NCBI GenBank assembly: GCA_017421915.1
Contig: JAFOHG010000079.1
Coordinates: 1-39,290 of the forward strand
From: Cellulosilyticum sp.
GTDB taxonomy: Bacteria; Bacillota; Clostridia; Lachnospirales; Cellulosilyticaceae
DNA: 39,290 nt
Reading direction: 5' to 3'
The number at the start of each line of letters is the position of its first letter. Within the stretch, counting starts at the first letter, position 1. Made by a program: the position numbers and the translations under genes. Under the pieces are notes generated by a model. It searched no databases and was not told where the DNA came from. It saw only the letters and a program-made list of their open reading frames with translations. Of the stretch, positions 24,854-33,822 are shown piece by piece.

Positions 24854-25750
24854 ATGTATGTTTTATACTTAGATATATTGTTTCTTATTAATTGGATAAT
24901 GGATATACTTATTTTTTATTGTGTATCATTAGTTTTAAATAAGAGAGTGAAGTGTTTACACACAATATTTGCTGGTGCACTGGCAGCTTTGATATATTGT
25001 ATGCTACTTGTGATACCGGTATTACAGAAGGTTCCTTATACTATCTGCTCACTCATTATTCCTATACCATCACTTTTAATACTTTATAGGCCAAGTCAGT
25101 ATAAGGTGTTTTTTAAAGAGTATTTATTAAGTATGGTGATAGCTGCAGTATTTGGGGGAATGGTTTTTAATATCTGGTATCTTGTAAATGGAGCACAAAG
25201 TAATGTGAGTGAAATCAGTATATTATTTTTAATAGGAATAGGGGTTGGTGTAGCTATTTGTTTTTACTGTAGTTTCTATTTTATTCGTAGGCGACTTATT
25301 TTTCCTGTATTTGAGTACAGCCTTACTGTGAGCTACCAAGGAAAAAAAGTAGAAATACAATCTTTATTAGATACAGGTAATTTACTTTATACATCATGGA
25401 AGCATGAGCCAGTAATGGTTATAGAGTATGAAGCAATGAAACCTCTTTTAACAGAAATGCAGCAACGAACCTATGAGGCATTTAAAAACTTGAATGAGGT
25501 ACAAATTGAAGAGGCCATTATAAAGGGAGATTATAAAATGGAACAACTTATACCATTTAATAGTGTAGGGTGTAAAGGTGGATTTTTATGGAGCATTCAA
25601 GTAGAGAGCGTTCAAATTGAAAGTTATTCTAAGCACTTAAAAGTGTCACCATGTATAGTGGGACTATCTAGTGAAAGATTATTTTCAGATCGGCATTTTC
25701 AAGCACTAGTACATCCGGAATTTATTTTAGAAAGGGAGCTGGTATCGTGA
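24854..25750 (+). CDS. spoIIGA: Sigma-E processing peptidase SpoIIGA
   Basis: A 298-aa membrane-embedded aspartic protease that removes the pro-sequence of sigma-E in the mother cell after a signal from the forespore (SpoIIR). Five membrane helices occupy about residues 1-150. The soluble protease domain follows, with [13 protein letters not shown] and catalytic Asp at residue 173, close to the position known in B. subtilis. The start has ATAGGAGG. The stop overlaps the GTG of sigE (GTGA), the usual two-gene spoIIG arrangement, so protease and substrate are made together. Confidence 0.95.
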   Translation: MYVLYLDILFLINWIMDILIFYCVSLVLNKRVKCLHTIFAGALAALIYCMLLVIPVLQKVPYTICSLIIPIPSLLILYRPSQYKVFFKEYLLSMVIAAVFGGMVFNIWYLVNGAQSNVSEISILFLIGIGVGVAICFYCSFYFIRRRLIFPVFEYSLTVSYQGKKVEIQSLLDTGNLLYTSWKHEPVMVIEYEAMKPLLTEMQQRTYEAFKNLNEVQIEEAIIKGDYKMEQLIPFNSVGCKGGFLWSIQVESVQIESYSKHLKVSPCIVGLSSERLFSDRHFQALVHPEFILERELVS

Positions 25751-26499
25751 GAAAGAATTGGGAATGGAAAGAAAAAATAATAATGATATGGAGGAAGTGG
25801 TTATTAAATCTAAAAAAAGGAAAGAAGCAAGCTGTTCATTATATAGGAGGAAGTGATGTTTTACCACCACCATTATCTAGAGAGGAAGAAGAAAAATTAA
25901 TAAATGAAATGGTAGAATTTGCTGATAATGAAGAGAAAATTAAAGAAATTAAGACGATCTTAATTGAACGGAACTTAAGATTAGTAGTATACATTGCAAG
26001 AAAATTTGAGAATACAGGTATTCATATGGAGGATTTAATTTCAATAGGTACAATTGGTTTAATTAAATCCATTAATACATTTAATCCAAGTAAAAAAATT
26101 AAATTAGCTACATATGCTTCTAGATGTATTGAAAATGAAATCTTAATGTTTTTAAGACGTACAAATAAGTTAAAAACAGAGGTTTCTATTGATGAGCCTT
26201 TAAATGTGGATTGGGATGGAAATGAATTGCTTCTATCAGATATTTTAGGAACAGAACCAGACATTATTTATAGAAATATTGAAGAAGAAGTAGATAAAAA
26301 ATTGCTTAAGCAAGCTCTTTTAAAGCTTTCAGATAGAGAAAGAGAAATTGTAGAATTAAGATTTGGATTTACAACTCAAGGAAAGGAAAAAACACAAAAA
26401 GAAGTCGCAGATTTATTGGGAATTTCACAATCATATATTTCTCGTTTAGAGAAGAAAATTATACTTAGATTAAAAAAGGAAATTAATAGAATGAGTTAA
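25747..26499 (+). CDS. sigE: RNA polymerase sporulation sigma factor SigE (pro-sigma-E)
   Basis: A 250-aa sigma-70 family protein, the first mother-cell sigma factor. The N-terminal pro-sequence (about residues 1-31, basic and amphipathic, rich in Trp and Lys) ends before [14 protein letters not shown], which matches the processing region of B. subtilis pro-sigma-E. Region 2 ([18 protein letters not shown], then [15 protein letters not shown]) and region 4 ([20 protein letters not shown]) are complete. The start is a GTG that overlaps the spoIIGA stop. sigG follows after 84 bases in which I see no clear sigma-F-type promoter. Confidence 0.97.
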   Translation: MRKNWEWKEKIIMIWRKWLLNLKKGKKQAVHYIGGSDVLPPPLSREEEEKLINEMVEFADNEEKIKEIKTILIERNLRLVVYIARKFENTGIHMEDLISIGTIGLIKSINTFNPSKKIKLATYASRCIENEILMFLRRTNKLKTEVSIDEPLNVDWDGNELLLSDILGTEPDIIYRNIEEEVDKKLLKQALLKLSDREREIVELRFGFTTQGKEKTQKEVADLLGISQSYISRLEKKIILRLKKEINRMS

Positions 26500-26583
26500 T
26501 GAGCTGAATAAATATGCTTGTTATGGAAAAGATAAAGTATAGACTTTAGGCGTGCTTAATATCGATTCCTAGGAGGCATAAAG

Positions 26584-27357
26584 ATGGCGATTAATAAAGT
26601 AGAAATATGTGGTGTTAATACAGCGAAATTACCTATTCTATCTAGTGAACAAAAAGGTGTTTTATTTGATAAGATTTTATCTGGAGATAATGCTGCAAGA
26701 GAAGAATACATTAAGGGAAATTTAAGATTGGTACTTAGTGTGATTCAACGTTTTAATAATCGTGGAGAGCATGTTGATGACTTGTTTCAAGTTGGATGTA
26801 TTGGGTTAATAAAAGCGATAGATAATTTTGATGTAACTCAAAATGTTAAGTTTTCTACTTATGCAGTACCCATGATTATAGGTGAAATTAGACGCTATTT
26901 GAGAGATAATAATGCGATAAGAGTAAGCCGTTCTTTGAGGGATACAGCCTATAAAGCCTTACAAACTAAAGAACAACTCACAAGAAAGAATGCAAAGGAG
27001 CCTAGTATTCAAGATATTGCAAATGAATTAGGAATAAAGAAAGAAGATATTGTATTTGCATTAGATGCAATTCAAGATCCTATTTCTCTTTTTGAACCTG
27101 TATATCATGATGAAAGTGATACTTTGTATATCATGGATCAAGTAAGTGATGAAAAAAGTCAAGATGATATTTGGTTAGAAAATATTGCATTGAAGGAAGC
27201 GATGAAACGTATTAATGAGAGAGAAAAGCAAATTTTAATGTTACGTTTTTTTGCGGGTAAAACCCAAATGGAGGTGGCTAATGAAATTGGTATTTCTCAA
27301 GCACAGGTATCTAGATTGGAAAAAACAGCACTAAATCATATGAAAAAGTATATATAA
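26584..27357 (+). CDS. sigG: RNA polymerase sporulation sigma factor SigG
   Basis: A 257-aa late forespore sigma factor. The N-terminus NKVEICGVNTAKLP is diagnostic for sigma-G; it contains the region bound by the anti-sigma factor SpoIIAB/CsfB. Regions 2 (LRLVLSVIQRFNNRGEHVDD, FSTYAVPMIIGEIRR), 3 and 4 (MEVANEIGISQAQVSRLEK) are intact. The start has CTAGGAGG. The order spoIIGA-sigE-sigG is that of Bacillus and Clostridium. The 134 bases after the gene, where many relatives carry a small PRC-barrel gene (ylmC/ymxH), hold no such gene here. Confidence 0.97.
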   Translation: MAINKVEICGVNTAKLPILSSEQKGVLFDKILSGDNAAREEYIKGNLRLVLSVIQRFNNRGEHVDDLFQVGCIGLIKAIDNFDVTQNVKFSTYAVPMIIGEIRRYLRDNNAIRVSRSLRDTAYKALQTKEQLTRKNAKEPSIQDIANELGIKKEDIVFALDAIQDPISLFEPVYHDESDTLYIMDQVSDEKSQDDIWLENIALKEAMKRINEREKQILMLRFFAGKTQMEVANEIGISQAQVSRLEKTALNHMKKYI

Positions 27358-27431
27358 GCTAACGATGCTTTTATAAAATTGAGGGGAAGGATTTAGCTTA
27401 TTGCGTAAAAAAGATGAAATTTGTGTAACTA

Positions 27432-27460
27432 TTGACTTTTTAGAAGGAAGGTGTAATAAT
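27432..27460 (+). promoter_or_regulatory. Candidate nrdR promoter
   Basis: TTGACT (27432-27437) and AATAAT (27455-27460) are spaced 17 bases apart, each matching five of six consensus positions. Transcription would start about 25 bases before the nrdR ATG. Confidence 0.55.
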
Positions 27461-27491
27461 TTTGACATATAAAAGATAGGGAGGAACATTT

Positions 27492-27968
27492 ATGAAGTGT
27501 CCTTATTGTGGGAATGTAACATCTAGGGTGCTTAATTCAAGACCTGTGAATGAAGACGACTCTATCAAAAGACGTCGACAGTGTGAGAAGTGTAATAGAC
27601 GTTTTACAACATATGAAAAAGTTGAAATGATACCATTAATGGTCATTAAAAAAAATCACTCTAGGGAAATTTTTAATCGAGATAAGCTTCTAAAGGGGAT
27701 AGTAAGATCTTGTAATAAACGAAATATTTCATTAGAACGTATAGAGGAATTAGTGCATACTATTGAAACAAAAATATTAGATAGTGAGATAAACGAAATT
27801 TCATCTACTCAAATCGGTGAAATTACTATGAGGTATTTAAAAGAGGTAGATGAAGTATCATACATACGCTTTGCATCCGTATATAAGCAGTTTATGTGTA
27901 TAGAGGAATTTATAATAGAGCTGGAAAATATAAAAAAAGCTAAGGATAAAAGGACTATTCAAAATTGA
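27492..27968 (+). CDS. nrdR: Transcriptional repressor NrdR
   Basis: A 158-aa zinc-ribbon and ATP-cone repressor of ribonucleotide reductase genes. The N-terminal zinc ribbon starts CPYCG and ends with CEKCNRRFTTYE; its RRRQC recognition stretch is typical. The ATP cone (MVIKKNHSREIFNRDKLLKG onward) senses ATP and dATP. The length is normal. The ribosome binding site is TAGGGAGGA. No reductase gene lies in the window, so its targets are elsewhere. It converges on comM, with a shared terminator. Confidence 0.97.
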   Translation: MKCPYCGNVTSRVLNSRPVNEDDSIKRRRQCEKCNRRFTTYEKVEMIPLMVIKKNHSREIFNRDKLLKGIVRSCNKRNISLERIEELVHTIETKILDSEINEISSTQIGEITMRYLKEVDEVSYIRFASVYKQFMCIEEFIIELENIKKAKDKRTIQN

Positions 27969-27981
27969 ATAGTCCTTTTAT
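27946..27981. terminator. Bidirectional terminator between nrdR and comM
   Basis: A perfect 15-bp stem (27946-27960 with 27967-27981) closes the loop AAAATT. It covers the last codons of nrdR and the stop codon of comM, and it ends in UUUUAU in both directions. Confidence 0.88.
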
Positions 27982-29492
27982 GATGTCCAAAAAGGATGAT
28001 CTAGTAAGCGATAGTGGATTGCTTCTGCAATATGAGGGGCATCGATTTTTAAGCTATGGGATAAGTCAGCAATTGTACGAGCTAGTCGTAAAATTTTATC
28101 GTAAGCTCTTAGATTGGCATTAGAGGTTTTAAGCCAATCATAGAGTAGCTTTTCGGCATCTGATGTCATGGGGCAGTATAAGTTAATGAACTGAGGAGGG
28201 ATTTGGCTATTATAGTGAATCGATGTATTTTTAAAACGTTCTTTTTGAATAGCATGAGTTTCTTGAACTATTTGAGCCATGTCACTAGAAGAAAGTATAT
28301 TAGTAGAGCAAAAGTCATCAATGCTAGGAAGATGTGTTTCTAGATGAATATCAATTCTACTTATTAAAGGACCAGAAAGTTTAGTCATATATTTTTTTAT
28401 ACTTTGTAAGGAACAACTACATCGCTTTAAGTCGGGATAGTAGCCACAAGGGCAAGGATTAGTTGCTGCTAGAAATAGAAAATGAGCTGGATAGGTAAGA
28501 CTTATTTGAGCACGTGATAGAGTGATTTTGTGTGATTCTAAAGGCTGTCTAAGGAGTTCTAAGGCATCTTTATTAAATTCTAATAACTCGTCTAAAAATA
28601 AAACACCTAAGTGAGATAAACTGATTTCGCCGGGTTTAGGATGTAATCCACCACCTACTAATCCATAATTGGAAATGGTATGATGAGGTGCTCTAAAGGG
28701 GCGGTTAGAGATAACTTGGCAATTATTAAGCTGATTGGCAACGCTATAAATTTTTGTGATTTCAATACATTCATCTTCTGTAAGCGGAGGCAGAATAGTA
28801 GGAAGCCTTTCAGCGAGCATTGTCTTACCAGATCCAGGAGGTCCTATTAAAAGTGCATTATGGTAACCTGCTGCACAAAGTAAAAGTCCTCTTTTAGCAT
28901 GTTCTTGTCCTTTGACATCCGCATAGTCCAAGGTGAATTTATGCTCAGATGGGTGAAAACTATTTTTTGGACAAGTTTGTAGGGAGATTTTATGATTAAG
29001 ATATTCCACGACTTCTTTTAAATTTTGAACAAGATAAATATTAAGATGGCGCATAAGCATAGCTTCTGAGGCATTTGCACTAGGGATGATGCAGGAAGTT
29101 TCTTGATGTACGGCACATAGTAGAGGAAGAAGACCGTGAACGCCTCGAATTGAACCGTTTAATGCAAGTTCACCAATGAAAAGATAATCAGACAATATAC
29201 TAGAATCAATTTGATTAAGACAACATAATATGCCAAGTGCAATAGGAAGATCATACAAACAACCTTCTTTTTTTATATCAGCAGGTGCTAAGTTGACGGT
29301 AATATGACAGATAGGGAAAGTAAAACCGCTGTTTTGAATAGCACTTTTGACACGTTCTTTAGCTTCTTTAACAGCACAGTCAGGTAGGCCAACAATATCA
29401 AAACCAGGAAGACCGCTGTGCAAATCTATTTCTACTTCAATGGGTAAAGCATCTATGCCATTTAAGCAATAACTGTTTAATTTACAAAACAT
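27978..29492 (-). CDS. comM: YifB/ComM family Mg-chelatase-like AAA+ ATPase
   Basis: A 504-aa protein of the YifB/ComM family. In naturally competent bacteria ComM is a hexameric helicase that promotes branch migration during integration of incoming DNA. An N-terminal Lon-like fold (GLPGFDIVGLPDCAVKEAKE near residues 28-47) precedes the AAA+ domain with Walker A GPPGSGKTML (about 217-226) and the Walker B region LFLDELLEF, then CPCGYY with Cys residues, and a C-terminal Mg_chelatase_C part. The ribosome binding site is GAAAGGA. It is divergent from dprA, another gene of transformation, and the two are often neighbours in Clostridia. Confidence 0.93.
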   Translation of the reverse strand: MFCKLNSYCLNGIDALPIEVEIDLHSGLPGFDIVGLPDCAVKEAKERVKSAIQNSGFTFPICHITVNLAPADIKKEGCLYDLPIALGILCCLNQIDSSILSDYLFIGELALNGSIRGVHGLLPLLCAVHQETSCIIPSANASEAMLMRHLNIYLVQNLKEVVEYLNHKISLQTCPKNSFHPSEHKFTLDYADVKGQEHAKRGLLLCAAGYHNALLIGPPGSGKTMLAERLPTILPPLTEDECIEITKIYSVANQLNNCQVISNRPFRAPHHTISNYGLVGGGLHPKPGEISLSHLGVLFLDELLEFNKDALELLRQPLESHKITLSRAQISLTYPAHFLFLAATNPCPCGYYPDLKRCSCSLQSIKKYMTKLSGPLISRIDIHLETHLPSIDDFCSTNILSSSDMAQIVQETHAIQKERFKNTSIHYNSQIPPQFINLYCPMTSDAEKLLYDWLKTSNANLRAYDKILRLARTIADLSHSLKIDAPHIAEAIHYRLLDHPFWTS

Positions 29493-29552
29493 TAGGGTAT
29501 CCTTTCTATAATAATTTTCTAAAGTATAACCATATTATGAAAAAATATCCAA

Positions 29553-29567
29553 AAATATTAGAAAATT
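29553..29567 (+). promoter_or_regulatory. CodY-box-like sequence between comM and dprA
   Basis: AAATATTAGAAAATT matches 12 of 15 positions of the CodY consensus AATTTTCWGAAAATT. Such matches are common in AT-rich intergenic DNA, so this is weak; the divergent position and the nearby codY gene are the only support. Confidence 0.22.
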
Positions 29568-29596
29568 AAAATTTAGATAGACAAAGTGGTGGTAGC

Positions 29597-30697
29597 ATGA
29601 GTAAAATATATGATGTCTGGTTTCATAAATTAAAATTATCTCCTTATATAAAGAAGATATTAGTAGAGAAAGTCAATAATTTTAAGGAAGCATATGAAAC
29701 AAAACCGCATATGTATAAGGTGTGGGGATTATCAGATGAAGCAACCCAATTAATTGAAAGAAGTAAAAAACAACTTGATATATATGAGCGAATTGTATTA
29801 GAATGTGAAAATGACCAAATTGAGGTGATAGGATATTTTGATGAAGATTATCCCAAATTATTAAGAGAAATTCCTGATCCACCTATGGTTATTTATATAA
29901 AAGGTCAGAAGAAGTATTTAAATGAACCTATGATAGGAATTGTTGGATCTAGAAAGTGTACAGAGTATGGTGATCGTGTAGCTAGACGTCTAGGAGAAGA
30001 ACTTGCTACTTATGGCATAGTTGTAGTAAGTGGTATGGCTATGGGGATTGATGCAGCAGGTCACCAAGGTGCTTTAAGAGGAGCGGGTGGGACTGTAGCC
30101 GTATTGGGTACAGGGGTAAATTTGTGTTATCCGGAATGTAACAGAAGGTTGTATCATGAAATATTAGATAAAGGTTGTTTAATTTCGGAATATGATCCTT
30201 TTGTCATGGCAAGACCATATCATTTTCCTAGGCGCAATCGTATTATTAGTGGATTATGTTATGGTGTAGTAGTAGTTGAGGCTGCAGCTAAAAGTGGTTC
30301 ACTTATTACAGCACAAATTGCTCTTGATTATGGACGAGAGGTTTATGCAGTACCAGGCAATGAAGAAAGTGTAATGAGCAAGGGGGCAAATGATTTAATT
30401 GAAAGTGGTGCAAAATGTACAGTTTCTATACAGGATATTTTAGATGAACTACCAAAGGGATTAGGTATAAAAAATAAGATAATAAAGAAAAATAGTGATA
30501 AAATGCATAATCAACTTGCGCAAGCAGAAAGTATAGTATATGCTTATGTAAGTCAGGAACCCATTTTATTTGAAAAATTGCAAGCATTATTAGTAAACAC
30601 ACAACTTTCCTATGAAAGATTAAATACAAGTTTATTACAATTAGAAGTTAAAGGACTTATAAAAAGATTACCAGGGGAAAGATATGTACGTATTTAA
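29597..30697 (+). CDS. dprA: DNA-processing protein DprA
   Basis: A 366-aa protein of the DprA/Smf family, which loads RecA on single-stranded DNA during transformation. An N-terminal helical (SAM-like) part precedes the extended Rossmann fold with GIVGSRKCTEYG near residues 113-124, VSGMAMGIDAAGHQGAL (about 144-160), FPRRNRIISGL and AAKSGSLITA, and a C-terminal winged-helix domain from about residue 305. The start is preceded only by the weak site GGTGG. topA follows after 12 bases, the widespread dprA-topA pair. Confidence 0.95.
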   Translation: MSKIYDVWFHKLKLSPYIKKILVEKVNNFKEAYETKPHMYKVWGLSDEATQLIERSKKQLDIYERIVLECENDQIEVIGYFDEDYPKLLREIPDPPMVIYIKGQKKYLNEPMIGIVGSRKCTEYGDRVARRLGEELATYGIVVVSGMAMGIDAAGHQGALRGAGGTVAVLGTGVNLCYPECNRRLYHEILDKGCLISEYDPFVMARPYHFPRRNRIISGLCYGVVVVEAAAKSGSLITAQIALDYGREVYAVPGNEESVMSKGANDLIESGAKCTVSIQDILDELPKGLGIKNKIIKKNSDKMHNQLAQAESIVYAYVSQEPILFEKLQALLVNTQLSYERLNTSLLQLEVKGLIKRLPGERYVRI

Positions 30698-30709
30698 GAG
30701 GAGGCAGAT

Positions 30710-32782
30710 ATGGCTGATAATTTAGTGATTGTTGAATCAGCAGCTAAAGTAAGTACTATAAGCCGATTTTTAGGCAAAAATTATAAAGTAGAAGCATCTA
30801 TTGGGCATGTAAGGGATTTACCAAAAAGTCAATTAGGTGTAGATATAGAAAATGATTATGAACCGAAATATATAACGATCAGAGGAAAAGGCGAGCTTCT
30901 ACAAAAGATGCGCAAAGATGTAAAAAATGCAAAGTGCATTTATCTTGCAACTGACCCTGACCGTGAGGGGGAAGCTATTTCATGGCATCTATATTTTGCG
31001 CTTAAATTACAAGATAAGAAAGTTTATCGTATTACTTTTAATGAAATTACTGAGCAAGCTGTAAAAGAAGCGATTAAAAATCCAAGAGATATTAATATGG
31101 ATTTAGTAGATGCGCAGCAAGCAAGACGTGTTTTAGATCGATTAGTAGGGTATCAAATTAGTCCACTTTTATGGAAGAAAATACGTAAAGGATTAAGTGC
31201 GGGACGTGTACAATCTGTTACACTTAGATTAATTAGTGATCGTGATAGACAGATTAAAGAATTTGTTGAAGAAGAATATTGGAGTATTACAGCTAATTTA
31301 CGTAAAGATAAAGCAAAAGCTTTTGAAGCAACCTTAGAAAGTAAAAATGGTGAAAAAGTAGAAATTCGTAATGGGGCAGAGGCTGAAGCAATTATTAAGG
31401 CGTGTGAAAAAGGTGAATTTAAAGTTGTAAGTACAAAGAAAGGCAATCGAGTTAGAAATACTGTATTACCTTTTACAACAAGTACAATGCAACAAGAAGC
31501 AGCCAAACATTTAGGATTCTCAACACAGAAGACAATGAATATTGCCCAGCAACTATATGAAGGTATTAAGGTTGGAAAAAAAGATGTAGGTATTGTAACG
31601 TATATTCGTACGGACTCTGTTCGTATTGCAGATAAGGCAAAAGAAGAGGTTACATCATATATTAAAGAAAAATATGGTGAGCAATATCTAAGTGAGCAAA
31701 AATTAAAAGAAAAGGCAAAAAAATCTCATATTCAGGATGCACATGAGGCTATAAGACCTACTTATATGGAGTATGAACCACAAGAGATTAAAGAATATTT
31801 ATCTAGAGATCAATTTAGATTATATCAAATGATATGGAATCGTTTTGTGGCAAGTCAAATGGCACCAGCACAATTTGAAACTTATTCTATTAAAATTCAA
31901 AATGGCATTTATCATTTTAAAGCTTCATATTCATTACAGTTATTTGATGGTTTTTTAAAGGTATATAACTTAGGAGAAGAAAAAAATAAAAAAGAAGCTA
32001 AGTTTAATGTTTCAGAGGAAGATGTATTAGTATGTGGTAGTTTAATACCAAATCAGCACTTTACACAACCACCAGCACATTTTTCAGAGGCAACTTTAGT
32101 AAAAGCACTTGAAGAAAATGGTGTAGGAAGACCAAGTACTTATGCACCTACTATTACAACACTTCTGGCAAGGGGATATATTGTGAAAGAAAGTAAAATG
32201 CTGTATATCACTGAACTAGGGGAAATTGTCAATCAGATTATGTGCGAATATTTTGATGAGATTGTGGATGTAGACTTTACAGCTAATATGGAGCGCATTT
32301 TAGATGAAATTGCAGCAGGAAATGTAGAGTGGAAAGAAATTATTAAATCTTTTTATCCTCACTTCCATGAAACACTTGTGTATGCAGAGAATCAAATTGA
32401 GAATATCGATTTAACAGAAACAACAGATATTCCATGTGATAAATGTGGGACTAATATGATTGTGCGTTATGGGAAGTATGGAAAATTTTTAGGGTGTCCA
32501 AATTTCCCAGAGTGTAATGGAACAAAACCTTGGTTCGAAGATGTAGGTGTACAATGTCCAGAATGTGGAGGAAAGGTTCTCCTTAAGAAGACAAAAAAAG
32601 GACGTACGTATTATGGATGTGAACATAATGGTGAAAGTTGTGAGTTTATGTCATGGGATAAACCAACAGGTGAAAAGTGTCCGGTATGTGGAGATGCTTT
32701 AGTAGAAAAGGGGACTTCTAAGAATAAGAAAATTGTATGCCGTAATCAGAAGTGTAATTATGGTAAGCAAAATAAAAATTAG
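30710..32782 (+). CDS. topA: DNA topoisomerase I
   Basis: A 690-aa type IA topoisomerase that relaxes negative supercoils. The TOPRIM domain starts VIVESAAKVSTISRFLG and carries LATDPDREGEAISWH near residues 82-96. The active-site Tyr lies in TYIRTDSVRI near residue 300. The central domains are complete (QDAHEAIRPT, ENGVGRPSTYAPTI). Three C-terminal four-Cys zinc ribbons start near residues 577, 614 and 658 (CDKCG, CPECG, CPVCG). The ribosome binding site is AAGAGGAGG, in operon with dprA. A strong terminator follows. Confidence 0.97.
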   Translation: MADNLVIVESAAKVSTISRFLGKNYKVEASIGHVRDLPKSQLGVDIENDYEPKYITIRGKGELLQKMRKDVKNAKCIYLATDPDREGEAISWHLYFALKLQDKKVYRITFNEITEQAVKEAIKNPRDINMDLVDAQQARRVLDRLVGYQISPLLWKKIRKGLSAGRVQSVTLRLISDRDRQIKEFVEEEYWSITANLRKDKAKAFEATLESKNGEKVEIRNGAEAEAIIKACEKGEFKVVSTKKGNRVRNTVLPFTTSTMQQEAAKHLGFSTQKTMNIAQQLYEGIKVGKKDVGIVTYIRTDSVRIADKAKEEVTSYIKEKYGEQYLSEQKLKEKAKKSHIQDAHEAIRPTYMEYEPQEIKEYLSRDQFRLYQMIWNRFVASQMAPAQFETYSIKIQNGIYHFKASYSLQLFDGFLKVYNLGEEKNKKEAKFNVSEEDVLVCGSLIPNQHFTQPPAHFSEATLVKALEENGVGRPSTYAPTITTLLARGYIVKESKMLYITELGEIVNQIMCEYFDEIVDVDFTANMERILDEIAAGNVEWKEIIKSFYPHFHETLVYAENQIENIDLTETTDIPCDKCGTNMIVRYGKYGKFLGCPNFPECNGTKPWFEDVGVQCPECGGKVLLKKTKKGRTYYGCEHNGESCEFMSWDKPTGEKCPVCGDALVEKGTSKNKKIVCRNQKCNYGKQNKN

Positions 32783-32866
32783 TTCACAATTTGTTAAATA
32801 TTTTTAGTATTAATGTTTACAAATGTATATTGAGTTTTTTGTCAAATCATGTTAAGATTTGTATAT

Positions 32867-32900
32867 AAAAGACAAAGTTGTACTGCAACTTTGTCTTTTT
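32867..32900 (+). terminator. Terminator of dprA-topA
   Basis: A 14-bp stem (32867-32880 with 32886-32899) with a five-base loop and a terminal T-run, 84 bases after topA. Confidence 0.9.
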
Positions 32901-32923
32901 AAATGGTAGAGTGTATATTTGAA

Positions 32924-32938
32924 AATTTTTAGAACATA
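32924..32938 (+). promoter_or_regulatory. CodY-box-like sequence upstream of codY
   Basis: AATTTTTAGAACATA matches 12 of 15 positions of the consensus AATTTTCWGAAAATT and ends 24 bases before the -10 of codY, so bound CodY would touch the -35 region. This suggests autoregulation. Confidence 0.42.
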
Positions 32939-32962
32939 CTAAAGTATATAAAACCTTTAGAG

Positions 32963-32968
32963 TATAAT
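32963..32968 (+). promoter_or_regulatory. codY promoter -10
   Basis: TATAAT 34 bases before the codY start. The -35 region at 17 bases (TAAAGT-like) is poor. A small ATACT-AA-AGTAT dyad (32936-32947) overlaps it. Confidence 0.6.
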
Positions 32969-33002
32969 GATTAAAGATTAAACAGAATAAGGAGGACATA
33001 AA

Positions 33003-33761
33003 ATGTCTCAAGAGTTATTACAAAAAATGCGTAAAGTGAATAGGCTATTACAAAGATTCGGATCAGATCGCGTTATTTTCTCAGATATTTGTGAAGTAAT
33101 TAGTGATGTTGTAAAAGCTAATGCTATGGTAGTTAGTACAAAAAGTAAAGTTTTAGGTGTAAATAGTTCTATTCCTCACAACTTTGCAAATGAAGATAAC
33201 TATATTGATTACTCAGTAAATGATGAGTTTTTAACAATTATGGATATTAAAGAAAATGTTGCATTAGAAACATTATTCCCATCTGCAGCAAATAGTGCAA
33301 ACTATGCAGCTTGTATCGTGCCAATTATTGCAGCAGGTCAAAGACTTGGTACATTTGTTCTTTATAAAGAAAAAAGTGCACCAGCTTTCAATACAGAAGA
33401 TTTTATTTTAGCAGAATACGGTGCAACAATCGTAGCAGTTGAAATTTTAACTTCTCTTAAAGATGAAAGTGATGAAGAAGAACGTAAAATTGCAGTTGTT
33501 AAATCAGCTATTGCAACATTATCTTACTCAGAACTTGAAGCAATCTTCCACATCTTTGAAAAATTAGATGGTAACGAAGGTCTACTTATTGCAAGTAAAA
33601 TTGCAGATAAAGTAGGTATTACACGTTCAGTAATCGTTAATGCTTTACGTAAATTTGAAAGTGCTGGTGTTATTGAATCTAGATCTTTAGGTATGAAAGG
33701 AACATACATTAAAGTTCTTAACGATGCATTATTAGATGAATTAAATAAATTACGTAAATAG
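33003..33761 (+). CDS. codY: GTP- and branched-chain amino acid-sensing repressor CodY
   Basis: A 252-aa global regulator of low-GC Gram-positives; with GTP and branched-chain amino acids it represses nutrient acquisition, sporulation and competence genes. The N-terminal GAF domain (about residues 1-155) is followed by a winged helix-turn-helix with the strictly conserved recognition stretch ASKIADKVGITRSVIVNALR near residues 198-217. The ribosome binding site is AAGGAGG. Codons are biased to a C ending as in highly expressed genes. The order dprA-topA-codY is common in Clostridia. A CodY-like box precedes it. Confidence 0.97.
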   Translation: MSQELLQKMRKVNRLLQRFGSDRVIFSDICEVISDVVKANAMVVSTKSKVLGVNSSIPHNFANEDNYIDYSVNDEFLTIMDIKENVALETLFPSAANSANYAACIVPIIAAGQRLGTFVLYKEKSAPAFNTEDFILAEYGATIVAVEILTSLKDESDEEERKIAVVKSAIATLSYSELEAIFHIFEKLDGNEGLLIASKIADKVGITRSVIVNALRKFESAGVIESRSLGMKGTYIKVLNDALLDELNKLRK

Positions 33762-33787
33762 TAAAAATAGATATTAAATGCATGATT

Positions 33788-33822
33788 AAAAAGAAGCCCG
33801 ATGTTTAATTGGGCTTCTTTTT
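33788..33822. terminator. Bidirectional terminator between codY and ylbJ
   Basis: AAAAAGAAGCCC (33788-33799) pairs with GGGCTTCTTTTT (33811-33822). The 3' arm encodes the last residues of ylbJ, whose stop codon lies in the loop, so the two convergent genes share the element. Confidence 0.9.

Noticed and set aside
26500..26583. Sigma-F or sigma-G promoter upstream of sigG (GTATA near 26537)
   Set aside because: The matching -10 motif is not found at the right spacing.
27354..27401. Inverted repeat ATAAGCTAA and TTAGCTTAT after sigG as a terminator
   Set aside because: The loop is 30 bases and no T-run follows, so it is not an intrinsic terminator. It may be chance.
27401..27472. A 23-codon frame from a TTG between sigG and nrdR, following a GGGGAAGG
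   Set aside because: It is very short, the ribosome binding site is about 11 bases from the TTG, and it overlaps the likely nrdR promoter. I see no remnant of a ylmC-type gene in it.
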